Source: an uncultured Collinsella sp. (GTDB lineage: Bacteria; Actinomycetota; Coriobacteriia; Coriobacteriales; Coriobacteriaceae). From it: a stretch of 17,282 nt of DNA. Positions 8,096-14,931 of this stretch are shown here, in pieces (the stretch's first letter is position 1; every line of letters begins with the position of its first letter). The notes below the pieces were generated by a model that saw only the letters and a list, made by a program, of their open reading frames with translations, did not search any database and had not been told where the DNA came from. The position numbers and the translations under genes are program-made. The stretch covers positions 1-17,282 of the forward strand of contig CABULX010000045.1 of assembly GCA_902492545.1 (NCBI GenBank), given 5' to 3'.

Positions 8096-9298
8096 ATGAA
8101 CGGTTATTCGTTTTTCGCACCGACCAAGGTGCTGTTTGGCGCGGGCAAGTTGGGCGAGCTGGGCACGCAGAAGCTGCCCGGCACCAAAGCGCTCATCGTT
8201 ACGACCGGCGGCAACTCGGCCAAGCGCTTTGGATACCTGAGACGCGTGGAGGCCGAGCTCGAACGCGCCGGCGTGGCGCATGAGCTGTTCGATCGCATTG
8301 AGCCCAATCCCCTGCGCGAGACCGTCAATGCGGGTGGCTGGATGGCGCGCACCCATGGCTGCGACTTTGTCCTGGCGCTCGGCGGCGGCTCGGTCATGGA
8401 CGGCAGCAAGGGCATCTGCGCGGTGGCGGCCAACCCGCATACCGATGCCGAGGGTAACGAATGCCTTGGTGACATCTGGGATTTTGTGAATGGCGGTACT
8501 GCGCTCGGCCTGCCGATCCCCAACGATCCGCTGCCGCTTGTTTGCGTAACCACCACGGCGGGTACCGGCTCCGAGGTCGATGCGGGCGGTGTCCTGTCCT
8601 GCGAGGACAATGACGAGAAGCTTCGCCTGGGCGATCCGCGCCTGTTCCCGGTACTTTCGATCGTTGATCCCGAGCTCATGGTGAGCGTCCCGGCGCGTCT
8701 GACCGCCTATCAGGGATTCGACGCTCTGTTCCATTGCGTTGAGTGCTACATCTCAAATACCAACACGCCCATGGGTGACATGGTTTGCCGCGAAGGCATC
8801 CGCCGAGCCGCCGCGGCGCTGCCTACGTGCATCAATAATGGCGATGACCTGGAGGCGCGCTCGAGCCTTGCGTTTGCCAACACGCTCGGCGGCTATGCCA
8901 TGGATGCCTCGGGCACCACGGGCTCGCATGGTCTTGAACATGGCATGAGCGCGCATCATCACGACCTGCCGCACGGCGCCGGCCTCATCATGATCGCCCG
9001 TGCCTACCACACGTGGATGATCGATCACGGTGTTGCACCAGAGCGCTATATCGACATGGCGCGTCTGATGGGCAATGCCGCCGCGGATGATCCGCACGAT
9101 TTTGTGATTGAGCTCACGCGCCTGATGGAGGCTTGCCATGTGGCCGACCTCGCCATGAGTGAGTGGGGGATTACGGTCGAAGAGCTGCCGGCCATCGCGC
9201 ACAACGCTCTGACGACCAACGGCGTCCTGTTCAGCCACGACCCCGTGACGCTGACCGACCCCGACGTCGTCGAAATTCTCAAGCTAAGCTACCGCTAA
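8096..9298 (+). CDS. Iron-containing alcohol dehydrogenase (butanol dehydrogenase-like)
   Basis: A 400-residue group III alcohol dehydrogenase, the usual length for the BDH branch. The N-terminal NAD(P)-binding half has the hallmark GGGSVMDGSK at 96-105 and TTTAGTGSEVD at 152-162. The C-terminal helical half has candidate metal ligands Asp209 and His213 (FDALFHCVE), His268 or His272 (GSHGLEHGMSAHHHD) and His283 (LPHGAG). It should interconvert an aldehyde and an alcohol with NAD(P)H in the cytoplasm, probably as a fermentative redox valve. The ribosome site AAGGAGA is 7 bp before the ATG. It stands alone; a REP-like fragment begins directly after its stop codon. The natural substrate cannot be read from the sequence. 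Confidence 0.93.
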   Translation: MNGYSFFAPTKVLFGAGKLGELGTQKLPGTKALIVTTGGNSAKRFGYLRRVEAELERAGVAHELFDRIEPNPLRETVNAGGWMARTHGCDFVLALGGGSVMDGSKGICAVAANPHTDAEGNECLGDIWDFVNGGTALGLPIPNDPLPLVCVTTTAGTGSEVDAGGVLSCEDNDEKLRLGDPRLFPVLSIVDPELMVSVPARLTAYQGFDALFHCVECYISNTNTPMGDMVCREGIRRAAAALPTCINNGDDLEARSSLAFANTLGGYAMDASGTTGSHGLEHGMSAHHHDLPHGAGLIMIARAYHTWMIDHGVAPERYIDMARLMGNAAADDPHDFVIELTRLMEACHVADLAMSEWGITVEELPAIAHNALTTNGVLFSHDPVTLTDPDVVEILKLSYR

Positions 9299-9300
9299 CC

Positions 9301-9328
9301 ACCACAAAGGGGACACTTTGGCGGTTTG
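9301..9328. repeat. REP-like half element after the dehydrogenase stop
   Basis: CACAAAGGGGACACTTTGGCGG begins within a few bases of the dehydrogenase stop codon (9296-9298). It shares the AAAGGGGAC/TTTGGC pattern with 7948-7981 and the core of the palindromes near 14309 and 15036. It leads directly into the array at 9329. Confidence 0.4.
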
Positions 9329-9544
9329 TCTCGATCTGTAACATCTGCAGCCATTTTTGCCGAGTAACTGTTACAGATTGAGATTTTCTCTTCAGGGGAA
9401 TTCGAATGTCTCGATCTGTAACATCTGGATGGCTAAAAGGTCTCTATCTGTTACAGATTGAGACAAAGGTCAGGGACTAAGACGTCTTGTCTAGATCTGT
9501 AACAGTTAGACGGGAATTCGGGCCTTGGATGTTACAGATTGAGA
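9329..9544. repeat. Array of six 15-bp motifs, alternating orientation, 40-bp register
   Basis: This gene-free stretch holds six copies of TCTCRATCTGTAACA (R = A or G; one copy has TCTAG). They begin at 9329 (+), 9369 (-), 9409 (+), 9449 (-), 9490 (+) and 9530 (-). Start-to-start distances are 40, 40, 40, 41 and 40 bp, with 25-26 bp of unrelated sequence between copies. Each plus/minus pair forms an inverted repeat of exactly 55 bp, so there are three units at 80-81 bp period. The two first plus copies are identical over 20 bp (9328-9347 and 9408-9427). The core CTGTWACAG is itself close to palindromic. It does not fit a CRISPR, because repeats are short and alternate in orientation. A protein-binding array, a recombination site or a small repeat element are possible readings. 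Confidence 0.9.
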
Positions 9545-9562
9545 TAATCGCGTCGCGAAAAC

Positions 9563-9602
9563 AAAAACCTCCGCAGGGATGCTTTCCTTGCGGAGGTTTT
9601 TT
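9563..9602 (-). terminator. Terminator of the Dxs-like gene (bidirectional in shape)
   Basis: The arms AAAAACCTCCGCA (9563-9575) and TGCGGAGGTTTTT (9589-9601) form a hairpin flanked by A and T runs on both sides. It overlaps the stop codon of the Dxs-like gene at 9601-9603. On the minus strand the stem is followed by TTTTTGTTTTCG. On the plus strand it could also stop transcription arriving from the dehydrogenase. Confidence 0.85.
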
Positions 9603-11382
9603 ACTCGTTGAGTAGCCTTACGGCTTCGGCGGCCATGTTCTCGACCGTCATGCCGTTTTGAGCGAGCAGTTCGTTGGGGTCGTAGCGGTCGGGGAAGCCC
9701 TTGGCGATGCCGAAGGTGCGCGTGCGCAACGGCGTGCATGCCAGATAACATGCCACGCGCTCACCCCAGCCGCCGTCCAAGACGCCGTCCTCGAGGGTGA
9801 CGACAACGCGATGCTCGGCGGCAAGGCTGTCGAGGAACTCGCGGTCGAGCTCGGTTGCAAAGCGCGGGTTGACGAGCGTGGCCTCGATGCCGTACTCGGC
9901 GGCCAAGCGGTTTGCCACGTGCTCGCCCAACTCAAAGAAATCGCCAAGCGCGAGTACGGCTACGTCGCGGCCCTGACGCACCACGTTGTAGCGAACAGCG
10001 CTGTAGTCGGTGTCCTCGGCGGGCACCAGATCGGGGCGGCTTACCAGGCCAATGCCCGGTACACGGATCGCTACGGGATGCTCGCGGTGGGCGAGCGACC
10101 AGCTCAGCATGGACAGATATTCCTCCATGCAGGCCGGCGCTAAGTAGCGCATGTTGGGAAGACCGCCCAGCATGGAAATATCAAAGAACGAAAGGTGCGT
10201 CTCGGACGTGGTGCCAAAGATCGACGCGCCAAACACCAAGATGGTTGCGGGGGCGTCGTTGAGGCACAGGTCGTGCCACAGTTCGTCGTAGGCGCGCTGC
10301 AAAAACGTGCCGTACACACCAAAGACTGGCTTGGCGCCCGAGCGTGCAAGCGCGGTGGCAAAGGTCACGGCATGCTCCTCGGCAATGCCCACGTCGACAA
10401 ACTGCTTGTCGGCGGCAGCGCGAAGCTCGGGTGTAAAACCCATGATGTAGGGTGTGGCGGCCGTGATGCCCACAACCTGCGGATCGCGCTCGATGGCAGT
10501 GCTCAGGGCCTCGCCCGTAATGTCGGCATAGGTGCGCGGCGCAGGCTCGCTCGGATGGCCCGGGCAGAGCTTGCGCCCGGTCGCCATGTCAAACGGACCC
10601 ACGTGGTGCCAGCGTTCGGGGTCGCTTTGGGCTGGCTCAAAGCCCTTACCCTTGGCGGTGGAGACGTGCAGCACGATGGGATGATCGATATTGCGCAATT
10701 CCTGCAGCGCGTCGACGAGGGCTAACACATCGTTACCGGCGTCCAGATAGCGGTAGTCGAGCCCCATCGCGTGGAAAACGTTGCGCTCACAGGTGCCGTT
10801 GCTGGCGCGAAGCTCGGCCAGATTGCGATACAGGCCACCGTGGTTTTCGGCGATGGACTGGTCGTTATCGTTGACGATGATGATCAGGTTGCTGTCGAGA
10901 TCGGCGGCATTGTTAAAGCCCTCAAACGCCAGGCCGCCCGAAAGCGAGCCGTCGCCAATGATGGTGATGACGTTGTACGCATCGCCCGCCAGGTCGCGAG
11001 CGTGCGCTAGGCCGCAGCCCAGGCTCACCGAGGTCGAGGTGTGACCCATGGCGAACAGGTCGTGCTCGGACTCGTCGGGATTGGCAAAGCCAGAGGCCTC
11101 GCCGTAGCGTGCCGGGTCGATATAAGTGTACGCGCGTCCGGTCAGCGCCTTATGGGCGTAGGTCTGGTGCGAAACGTCAAAGACAATCTTGTCGATGGGG
11201 GAGTTAAACACGCGATGAAGCGCAACCGTAAGCTCAACGACGCCCAGGTTGGGGGCAACGTGCCCGCCGACGGCGGCGGAGCTTTCGAGGATGGCGTGGC
11301 GAATCTCGTCGCAGAGCTGCGGGAGCTCGGCACGATTAAGAGCCTTGACGTCCTCGGGCGTTGTCGTTTGCGTAAGCAGCAT
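9601..11382 (-). CDS. Divergent 1-deoxy-D-xylulose-5-phosphate synthase-like enzyme
   Basis: A 593-residue thiamine-diphosphate enzyme of the DXS/transketolase type, somewhat shorter than usual DXS (about 620-640). The cofactor site is intact: GDGSLSGGLAFEGFNNA at 143-159, the catalytic glutamate region GIAEEHAVTFA at 332-342, and histidines equivalent to those of DXS at 41 and 259/260. The C-terminal transketolase domain ends near 590. Against textbook DXS the substrate loop differs: the DRAG-type motif is replaced by FGAS (384-387), the aspartate four residues before the conserved His396 is Thr392, and YPRG is VPGI (441-444). These are phosphate- and substrate-binding positions in known DXS, so activity as DXS is uncertain. 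It may be a specialised paralogue. It is transcribed alone, with GGAGTAA before the ATG and a strong terminator. Confidence 0.85.
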   Translation of the reverse strand: MLLTQTTTPEDVKALNRAELPQLCDEIRHAILESSAAVGGHVAPNLGVVELTVALHRVFNSPIDKIVFDVSHQTYAHKALTGRAYTYIDPARYGEASGFANPDESEHDLFAMGHTSTSVSLGCGLAHARDLAGDAYNVITIIGDGSLSGGLAFEGFNNAADLDSNLIIIVNDNDQSIAENHGGLYRNLAELRASNGTCERNVFHAMGLDYRYLDAGNDVLALVDALQELRNIDHPIVLHVSTAKGKGFEPAQSDPERWHHVGPFDMATGRKLCPGHPSEPAPRTYADITGEALSTAIERDPQVVGITAATPYIMGFTPELRAAADKQFVDVGIAEEHAVTFATALARSGAKPVFGVYGTFLQRAYDELWHDLCLNDAPATILVFGASIFGTTSETHLSFFDISMLGGLPNMRYLAPACMEEYLSMLSWSLAHREHPVAIRVPGIGLVSRPDLVPAEDTDYSAVRYNVVRQGRDVAVLALGDFFELGEHVANRLAAEYGIEATLVNPRFATELDREFLDSLAAEHRVVVTLEDGVLDGGWGERVACYLACTPLRTRTFGIAKGFPDRYDPNELLAQNGMTVENMAAEAVRLLNE

Positions 11383-11610
11383 CGTTGTGGGTTACTCCAT
11401 GCGAATCGAGCGCCGGCGCTCCCTCGGCCGACACAATTGCACAAGACAGTTTCGCACATTTTGGCGTTTGATATGTGACGGCGGCGCGGTAATTCGCCAA
11501 CTGGCGGGGCAAAACGTTTTGGCCGATGCCATACTGATGTGTTCCATGATGTTTTTATCGATTGTGCACAAGCCGTGGCTTGCCGCTGTGAGTCGCTGGA
11601 AGGAGGCAGC

Positions 11611-12168
11611 ATGTCCGATGTCGTTCGTGCCGAGAACATCGCGTGCGAAGTAGACCATGCTGCCCGTCAACTGGCACAGGCGGGCCGTCTGGACCTGACG
11701 CGCGAGTTTATCCAACATGGCGACGTGACGGTCTATGCACATGTGACTTCGGTAGCGCGGGCGAGCCTGTCCTTTGCCGAGTGCTTGGGCCGTGCTGGCA
11801 TTTCGGTCGACCGTGCTTCGTTGCTGCGCGGAGCCCTGCTGCACGATTACTTTCTCTATGACTGGCACGATCCCGATCCAAGCCATCGGCTGCATGGCTT
11901 TCGCCACCCGTTTTTTGCCCTGGCGCGTGCCGAGGAAGATTTTGAACTGACGTCGCGCGAGCGGAATATTATCGTGCGCCATATGTTTCCGCTGGTGCCA
12001 GTGCCGCCGACGTGTCGTGAGGCATGGATTGTGTGCCTGGCGGATAAATGGTGTGCTCTGCGCGAGACGGTCGCCTGCCGTCTACCGCGCAAAGGCGGCG
12101 CGAACGATTCGAACGAGGGCTCGAGTGACGGCTCGAGCAAAGATTCGAGCGAAAAGAGGAGAGGGTAG
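11611..12168 (+). CDS. HD-domain protein
   Basis: A 185-residue protein with an HD-type phosphohydrolase fold. The histidine-aspartate pair is in LLRGALLHDYFLYDW, followed by HRLHGFRHP, a later histidine in IIVRHMFPL, and LADKWCALRE near the end. I chose the ATG at 11611 because GGAAGGAGG lies 6 bp upstream; an earlier in-frame start at 11539 lacks such a site. The last 25 residues are a low-complexity Ser/Gly/Asp/Lys tail encoded by repeated TCGAGC-like units, probably disordered. The next gene starts 3 bp after the stop, so the two are cotranscribed. By family it may hydrolyse a phosphate ester or nucleotide; the substrate is unknown. Confidence 0.82.
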   Translation: MSDVVRAENIACEVDHAARQLAQAGRLDLTREFIQHGDVTVYAHVTSVARASLSFAECLGRAGISVDRASLLRGALLHDYFLYDWHDPDPSHRLHGFRHPFFALARAEEDFELTSRERNIIVRHMFPLVPVPPTCREAWIVCLADKWCALRETVACRLPRKGGANDSNEGSSDGSSKDSSEKRRG

Positions 12169-12171
12169 ACG

Positions 12172-13191
12172 GTGGGGACCGCGATTGACATGGCGTTTGG
12201 CGGCGCGACGCTTGCCGTCTGCCCGCTTTCGGCACTGGTGCTCTCGTTTGCCTTTTACGGGTTTTGCGGCTGGGCGTGGGAGTCGACGGTCTGCGCCATG
12301 CTCAATCACGGACGATTTGCCAACAGTGGCTTTTTGCTGGGGCCGTGTTGTCCTATCTATGGTGTGGGCGGCATTGCCTGCTGGCTGCTGTTGCGCGGGA
12401 TTCCGGATGCCCCGAGCCAGTTTGTCGCTGCAGCGCTCGTATGCAGCGTGATTGAGTACAGCGTAGGCGTGCTGCTGGAAAAAACAACGGGCGCTCGCTT
12501 TTGGGACTATTCGCACCTGCCGTTTAACCTGCACGGACGCATCTGTCTGTACTGGGCCTGCGCGTTTGGCTTGGGTGCGTTGTGCATTTGCCGTTTAGTG
12601 GAGCCGGCATTGCTGGGGCTGCTTGGCCATCTGCCGGTGCTGATTGTGCGGCTGTCCGCCTTTATCGTCGCGGTCGCGATGATGGTCGACGCAGTGTGCT
12701 CTTTGGCCAGCTGGCGCCGCCTGTCTGATCAGTTGGAGCGCGTCCGGGCCGACCTTGCCGACCGCATCAACGAGTCGCTTGCCGATGCGTCTGATTCCAT
12801 GCTTGAACGTATTCCCGATTCGGCGATCGACTCGGTGGCGCAGACGCATATCCGCAGCCGTGCCGTTAACGCGTGGCTGGCCGAGCTGGGTGACGCCGCG
12901 CTCGATGCCCTGCGCGAGAAGGCTTCGATGCCGACGTTTATCGCGGATGGTGCTCGCGGCCTGGCACTTGCTGCCCGCCGCGTGGCCGATGCCGCGCCGA
13001 GCATGCCGCGTCCGTCGCTCAGTCGTCGCCTTGCCGGCAAGGGCATAAGCCGTCCGGTGCCGAGCGTGTCACTCAGCCGCCGCGACCTGCGCTTCTTCAA
13101 TGCCTTCCCGCGCTTGCGTATCAACCGCTACGAGGGCGTCATCCGAGCTACCGACCTCCGCGACCGAGCCCGCGAGCTGTTCCGGCGCTAG
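12172..13191 (+). CDS. CmpB-type membrane protein (putative ABC transporter type IV family)
   Basis: A 339-residue membrane protein with a GTG start, chosen because AGAGGAGAGGG ends 6 bp before it. The N-terminal half (about 15-175) has four to five hydrophobic segments and the signature of the CmpB family: FYGFCGWAWES (28-38), SGFLLGPCCPIYGVGG (52-67), IEYSVGVLLEKTTGARFWDYS (about 94-114, shown here only as a landmark) and LPFNLHGRICL (116-126). The C-terminal half is cytoplasmic, helical and rich in Arg and Ala. Members are widespread in Firmicutes and Actinobacteria and lack an assigned role. The 3-bp gap from the HD-domain gene indicates an operon and perhaps a joint function at the membrane. 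Confidence 0.85.
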   Translation: MGTAIDMAFGGATLAVCPLSALVLSFAFYGFCGWAWESTVCAMLNHGRFANSGFLLGPCCPIYGVGGIACWLLLRGIPDAPSQFVAAALVCSVIEYSVGVLLEKTTGARFWDYSHLPFNLHGRICLYWACAFGLGALCICRLVEPALLGLLGHLPVLIVRLSAFIVAVAMMVDAVCSLASWRRLSDQLERVRADLADRINESLADASDSMLERIPDSAIDSVAQTHIRSRAVNAWLAELGDAALDALREKASMPTFIADGARGLALAARRVADAAPSMPRPSLSRRLAGKGISRPVPSVSLSRRDLRFFNAFPRLRINRYEGVIRATDLRDRARELFRR

Positions 13192-13262
13192 CCGGGACGG
13201 GCGCGCTCGCGGCTTCCTTGCTCGCGTATTTCCCGTTGGTTTCGCGCCCGTTGCCGCGCCGT

Positions 13263-13364
13263 TTCCAAGATTGCGGTGCCGTTGGAGACGGCAAGATTTG
13301 GGTCGAGCCGGTCGAGGAGGTTATCCGCATCCGCACCGGCGAACATGGCCCCTCTGCGGTGTAG
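13263..13364 (+). pseudogene. 3' remnant of a nitrogen regulatory P-II (glnB-type) gene
   Basis: In the frame that ends at the TAG 13362-13364 the stretch encodes GAVGDGKIWVEPVEEV followed by IRIRTGEHGPSAV. This is the well-known C-terminal end of P-II signal proteins (GDGKIFV.PVEE..RIRTGERG..A). The preceding residues in the same frame do not resemble the family, and there is no start codon or room for the missing 80 or so residues after the gene ending at 13191. It is best read as the decayed or deleted tail of a P-II gene. The match is from memory of the family signature, but it is long and in the right order. Confidence 0.75.
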
Positions 13365-13380
13365 GACAATCTTTCGCCTG

Positions 13381-13410
13381 ACGGGCGTGCCTCTCTTGGG
13401 GCGCGCCCGT
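13381..13410 (+). terminator. GC-rich hairpin before the HAD gene
   Basis: ACGGGCGTGCC (13381-13391) pairs with GGCGCGCCCGT (13400-13410) with one G-U pair and an 8-nt loop. It is followed by TTCTCGTCT, a weak T-run. It may be the old terminator of the P-II gene or of the upstream operon. Confidence 0.5.
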
Positions 13411-13423
13411 TCTCGTCTACAAT
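13396..13423 (+). promoter_or_regulatory. Probable promoter of the HAD hydrolase gene
   Basis: TACAAT (13418-13423) is a good -10 box. TTGGGG (13396-13401), 16 bp upstream, is a partial -35 box and overlaps the hairpin. The transcript would start about 15 bp before the start codon, leaving room for the ribosome site GAAGGAGAGG. Confidence 0.45.
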
Positions 13424-13445
13424 ATCGTGCAGACGAAGGAGAGGC

Positions 13446-14309
13446 ATGCCCATGATCAAGATGTTTGCGAGTGACTTAGACGGAACGCTGCTGAACGCCC
13501 TGCATGAGGCGGATGGGACCATCCGCCGTGCCATTCGCGAGCTGACCGAGGCTGGCTTGCATGTGGTTCCCGCGACCGGACGCTCGACGCTGCCGATCGG
13601 CGAGCATGGCTTTACGGGCCTGGCGCTTGACGCTTGCTGCTCCAATGGGTCCATCGTGCGCAACAGCCATGGCGAAGTGCTCAAGACCTGGACCATCGAC
13701 CCGCAGGTTACCGAGGAGCTGCTCAAGGCGTTCCCGGACATTTGCTTCGACTGCTCCACGCCTGACGGCATGTTCTCGAGCGGATCGTTTGAGATGCACC
13801 AGGCGGGCTTTAAAAAGGACAGTCCTGTCAAGCGCATCGTGATGCGCGGCATGCGTGCACGTGGCGGCTATCACGAGGAGCAGTATTTCGACCAGTCGAT
13901 CGGTGACATTCTGCGCCACGATGTGTGCAAGATCAACTGCCGCGTGACCTCGCCCGAGCTGGAGCGCGACCTTAAGGCGTATTTGGTCGAGCGCTCGGAC
14001 CGCGTGGTCAACGCGCCGTTTGACCCGGTGATGTTTGAGATTACGGACGTAGCGTGCAACAAGGGCGAGAGCGTGGCCTGGCTGGCGGGTTACTACGGTA
14101 TTGCCGAGGACGAGGTCGCGGTCTACGGCGACGGCGGCAACGACATTGCCATGCTCAAGCGTTTCCGCCACAGCTACGCGACCAAAAACGCAAGCGATGC
14201 AGCCAAGGCCGCCGCGAGCGCGACCATCGGCAGCTGCATGGTCCACACCGTCCCCAAACACATGCTCGCCACCATGCGCAAGCAAAACTCCCGCACCGTC
14301 ATCGAATGA
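13446..14309 (+). CDS. Cof-type HAD superfamily hydrolase
   Basis: A 287-residue phosphatase of HAD subfamily IIB (Cof type). Motif I is MFASDLDGTLLN with Asp10 and Asp12, motif II is VPATGRST at 41-48, motif III lysine is Lys206 in CNKGESVAWL, and motif IV is VYGDGGNDIAML at 226-237 with Asp229 and Asp233. A C2-type cap domain lies between motifs II and III (about 80-195). Such enzymes dephosphorylate small sugar phosphates or cofactors in the cytoplasm. The first ATG at 13446 has GAAGGAGAGG just upstream; an ATG two codons later is also possible. A REP-like palindrome overlaps the last base of the stop codon. Confidence 0.93.
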   Translation: MPMIKMFASDLDGTLLNALHEADGTIRRAIRELTEAGLHVVPATGRSTLPIGEHGFTGLALDACCSNGSIVRNSHGEVLKTWTIDPQVTEELLKAFPDICFDCSTPDGMFSSGSFEMHQAGFKKDSPVKRIVMRGMRARGGYHEEQYFDQSIGDILRHDVCKINCRVTSPELERDLKAYLVERSDRVVNAPFDPVMFEITDVACNKGESVAWLAGYYGIAEDEVAVYGDGGNDIAMLKRFRHSYATKNASDAAKAAASATIGSCMVHTVPKHMLATMRKQNSRTVIE

Positions 14310-14339
14310 TGTGACAAAGGGACGGCCCCTCTGTCACAT
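14309..14339. repeat. REP-like palindrome at the end of the HAD gene
   Basis: A 31-bp imperfect palindrome with arms ATGTGACAAAGGG and CCCTCTGTCACAT overlaps the stop codon of the HAD gene. It has the same arms as the perfect copy at 15036-15064 with two mismatches. It could serve as a transcript-end hairpin but has no clear U-tract. Confidence 0.75.
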
Positions 14340-14381
14340 GGGAGATGCCGGCTTTTGGCGTATAGGACTGTCTCGCTTTCG

Positions 14382-14603
14382 CCACCAACAAATTTCGAGT
14401 TATTCGGCCTGTCGGAGGTCGTTAAATGGCTAAAGATGCCCTCTCGGGAACATTCATACCTCTAATGGTGTTTGATTCGGTGTCGTAAGTGCGCAAATGG
14501 GCATGTATGCGCTCAAATAAGGACAAAAAACCCTCAGATAATCCCGGCGGTGCATTTATACAGAACTAGCAGCGTGGCCGAATAACTCGAAAAATGTAGG
14601 TGG
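14382..14603. mobile_element. MITE-like element with 28-bp terminal inverted repeats
   Basis: The arms at 14382-14409 and 14576-14603 are inverted copies that match at 25 of 28 positions. The inner 17 bp, TTTCGAGTTATTCGGCC, are identical. The 222-bp unit is more AT-rich than the neighbouring genes and has no convincing reading frame. The size and structure are those of a non-autonomous transposable element. I do not see a clear target-site duplication, so the ends could lie slightly outside these arms, or the element is old. No transposase is in the window. Confidence 0.6.
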
Positions 14604-14616
14604 CAGTTCGGCGACA

Positions 14617-14661
14617 AGCTCGGGTACGGCAAAGGAACTGTTCCTTCGCCGTACCCGAGCT
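14617..14661. repeat. 45-bp near-perfect palindrome
   Basis: Two 22-bp arms (14617-14638 and 14640-14661) are complementary at 21 of 22 positions around a single central T. The centre AAAGGAACTGTTCCTT is a variant of the centre AAAGGGACTGTCCCTT of the palindrome at 15036-15064, so the two may share an origin. It lies just downstream of the MITE-like element and about 120 bp before the small peptide gene. Confidence 0.8.
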
Positions 14662-14687
14662 CCGATCTTCTGAAATACGAACAAACA

Positions 14688-14717
14688 TTCGCATATCTAA
14701 CTGCGCTTTGATAGAAT
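14688..14717 (+). promoter_or_regulatory. Possible promoter of the small peptide gene
   Basis: TTCGCA (14688-14693) and TAGAAT (14712-14717) are spaced by 18 bp. Both match the consensus partly. The local sequence is AT-rich, and the transcript would have a leader of about 55-60 nt that can fold around the ribosome site. Confidence 0.35.
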
Positions 14718-14765
14718 TGATACTGTTGGCGGCAGTTCCATGTGCCGGGCAACGCCCTCCATCTG

Positions 14766-14783
14766 ATGGGAGGTGATGCCCAT
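14766..14783 (+). promoter_or_regulatory. Strong ribosome site inside a potential hairpin
   Basis: GGAGGTGAT (14769-14777) is a nine-base match to the anti-Shine-Dalgarno end of 16S rRNA. ATGGG (14766-14770) can pair with CCCAT (14779-14783), which places the site in a loop and the start codon in the stem. CCTCC (14756-14760) can instead pair with GGAGG (14769-14773) and hide the site. This fits a leader that controls translation. Confidence 0.5.
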
Positions 14784-14907
14784 GACCGATTTGATTGATT
14801 TCGTGAGACTTCTGACCGCTTTGGTCTCGTTCTTCACGGCGCTTGTCGGCCTTTCCGAGGCACTCAAGCAGCGTTCGAAGCGCAACAGAAGGGGTCGCCG
14901 CCGCTAA
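14782..14907 (+). CDS. Small membrane peptide, candidate type I (holin-like) toxin
   Basis: A 41-codon gene too short for most gene finders. It encodes a short polar start (MTDLIDFVR), one hydrophobic helix (LLTALVSFFTALVGL, residues 10-24) and a strongly basic tail (KQRSKRNRRGRRR). Length, layout and the very strong ribosome site resemble holin-like type I toxins, whose translation is blocked by an antisense RNA. I prefer the ATG at 14782 because it lies 8 bp after GGGAGG; an in-frame ATG at 14776 is too close. A hairpin follows the stop. It sits alone among repeats, which is common for such loci. Toxicity and the antisense RNA are inference; it could also be a small membrane protein of other use. 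Confidence 0.55.
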   Translation: MTDLIDFVRLLTALVSFFTALVGLSEALKQRSKRNRRGRRR

Positions 14908-14931
14908 GGCGTTGACCCCCTAATGCAAACA

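Larger units (their letters stand above)
14340..14781. other. Gene-free stretch with repeats
   Basis: Between the HAD gene and the small peptide gene I find only the MITE-like element, the 45-bp palindrome, the possible promoter and leader structures listed separately. The remaining bases (14340-14381) carry GCCGGCTTTTGGC, which is partly mirrored at 15014-15022. No reading frame here has a ribosome site or a recognisable protein. Confidence 0.6.

Noticed and set aside
9329..9544. CRISPR array
   Set aside because: Repeats are only 15 bp, alternate in orientation and have no leader or cas genes nearby. The regular spacing is real, but the other features do not fit.
9329..9544. Integron-type attC sites
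   Set aside because: The motif lacks the GTTRRRY core, and there is no integrase or gene cassette.
11383..11610. Divergent promoters or a riboswitch between the Dxs-like and HD genes
   Set aside because: I found only a small CGCCA-AC-TGGCG repeat at 11495-11506 and no convincing promoter pair or known riboswitch core, including a thiamine-type one.
11539..11610. Upstream start for the HD-domain gene
   Set aside because: The ATG at 11539 has no ribosome site and adds 24 residues that do not look like the domain; GGAAGGAGG directly supports 11611.
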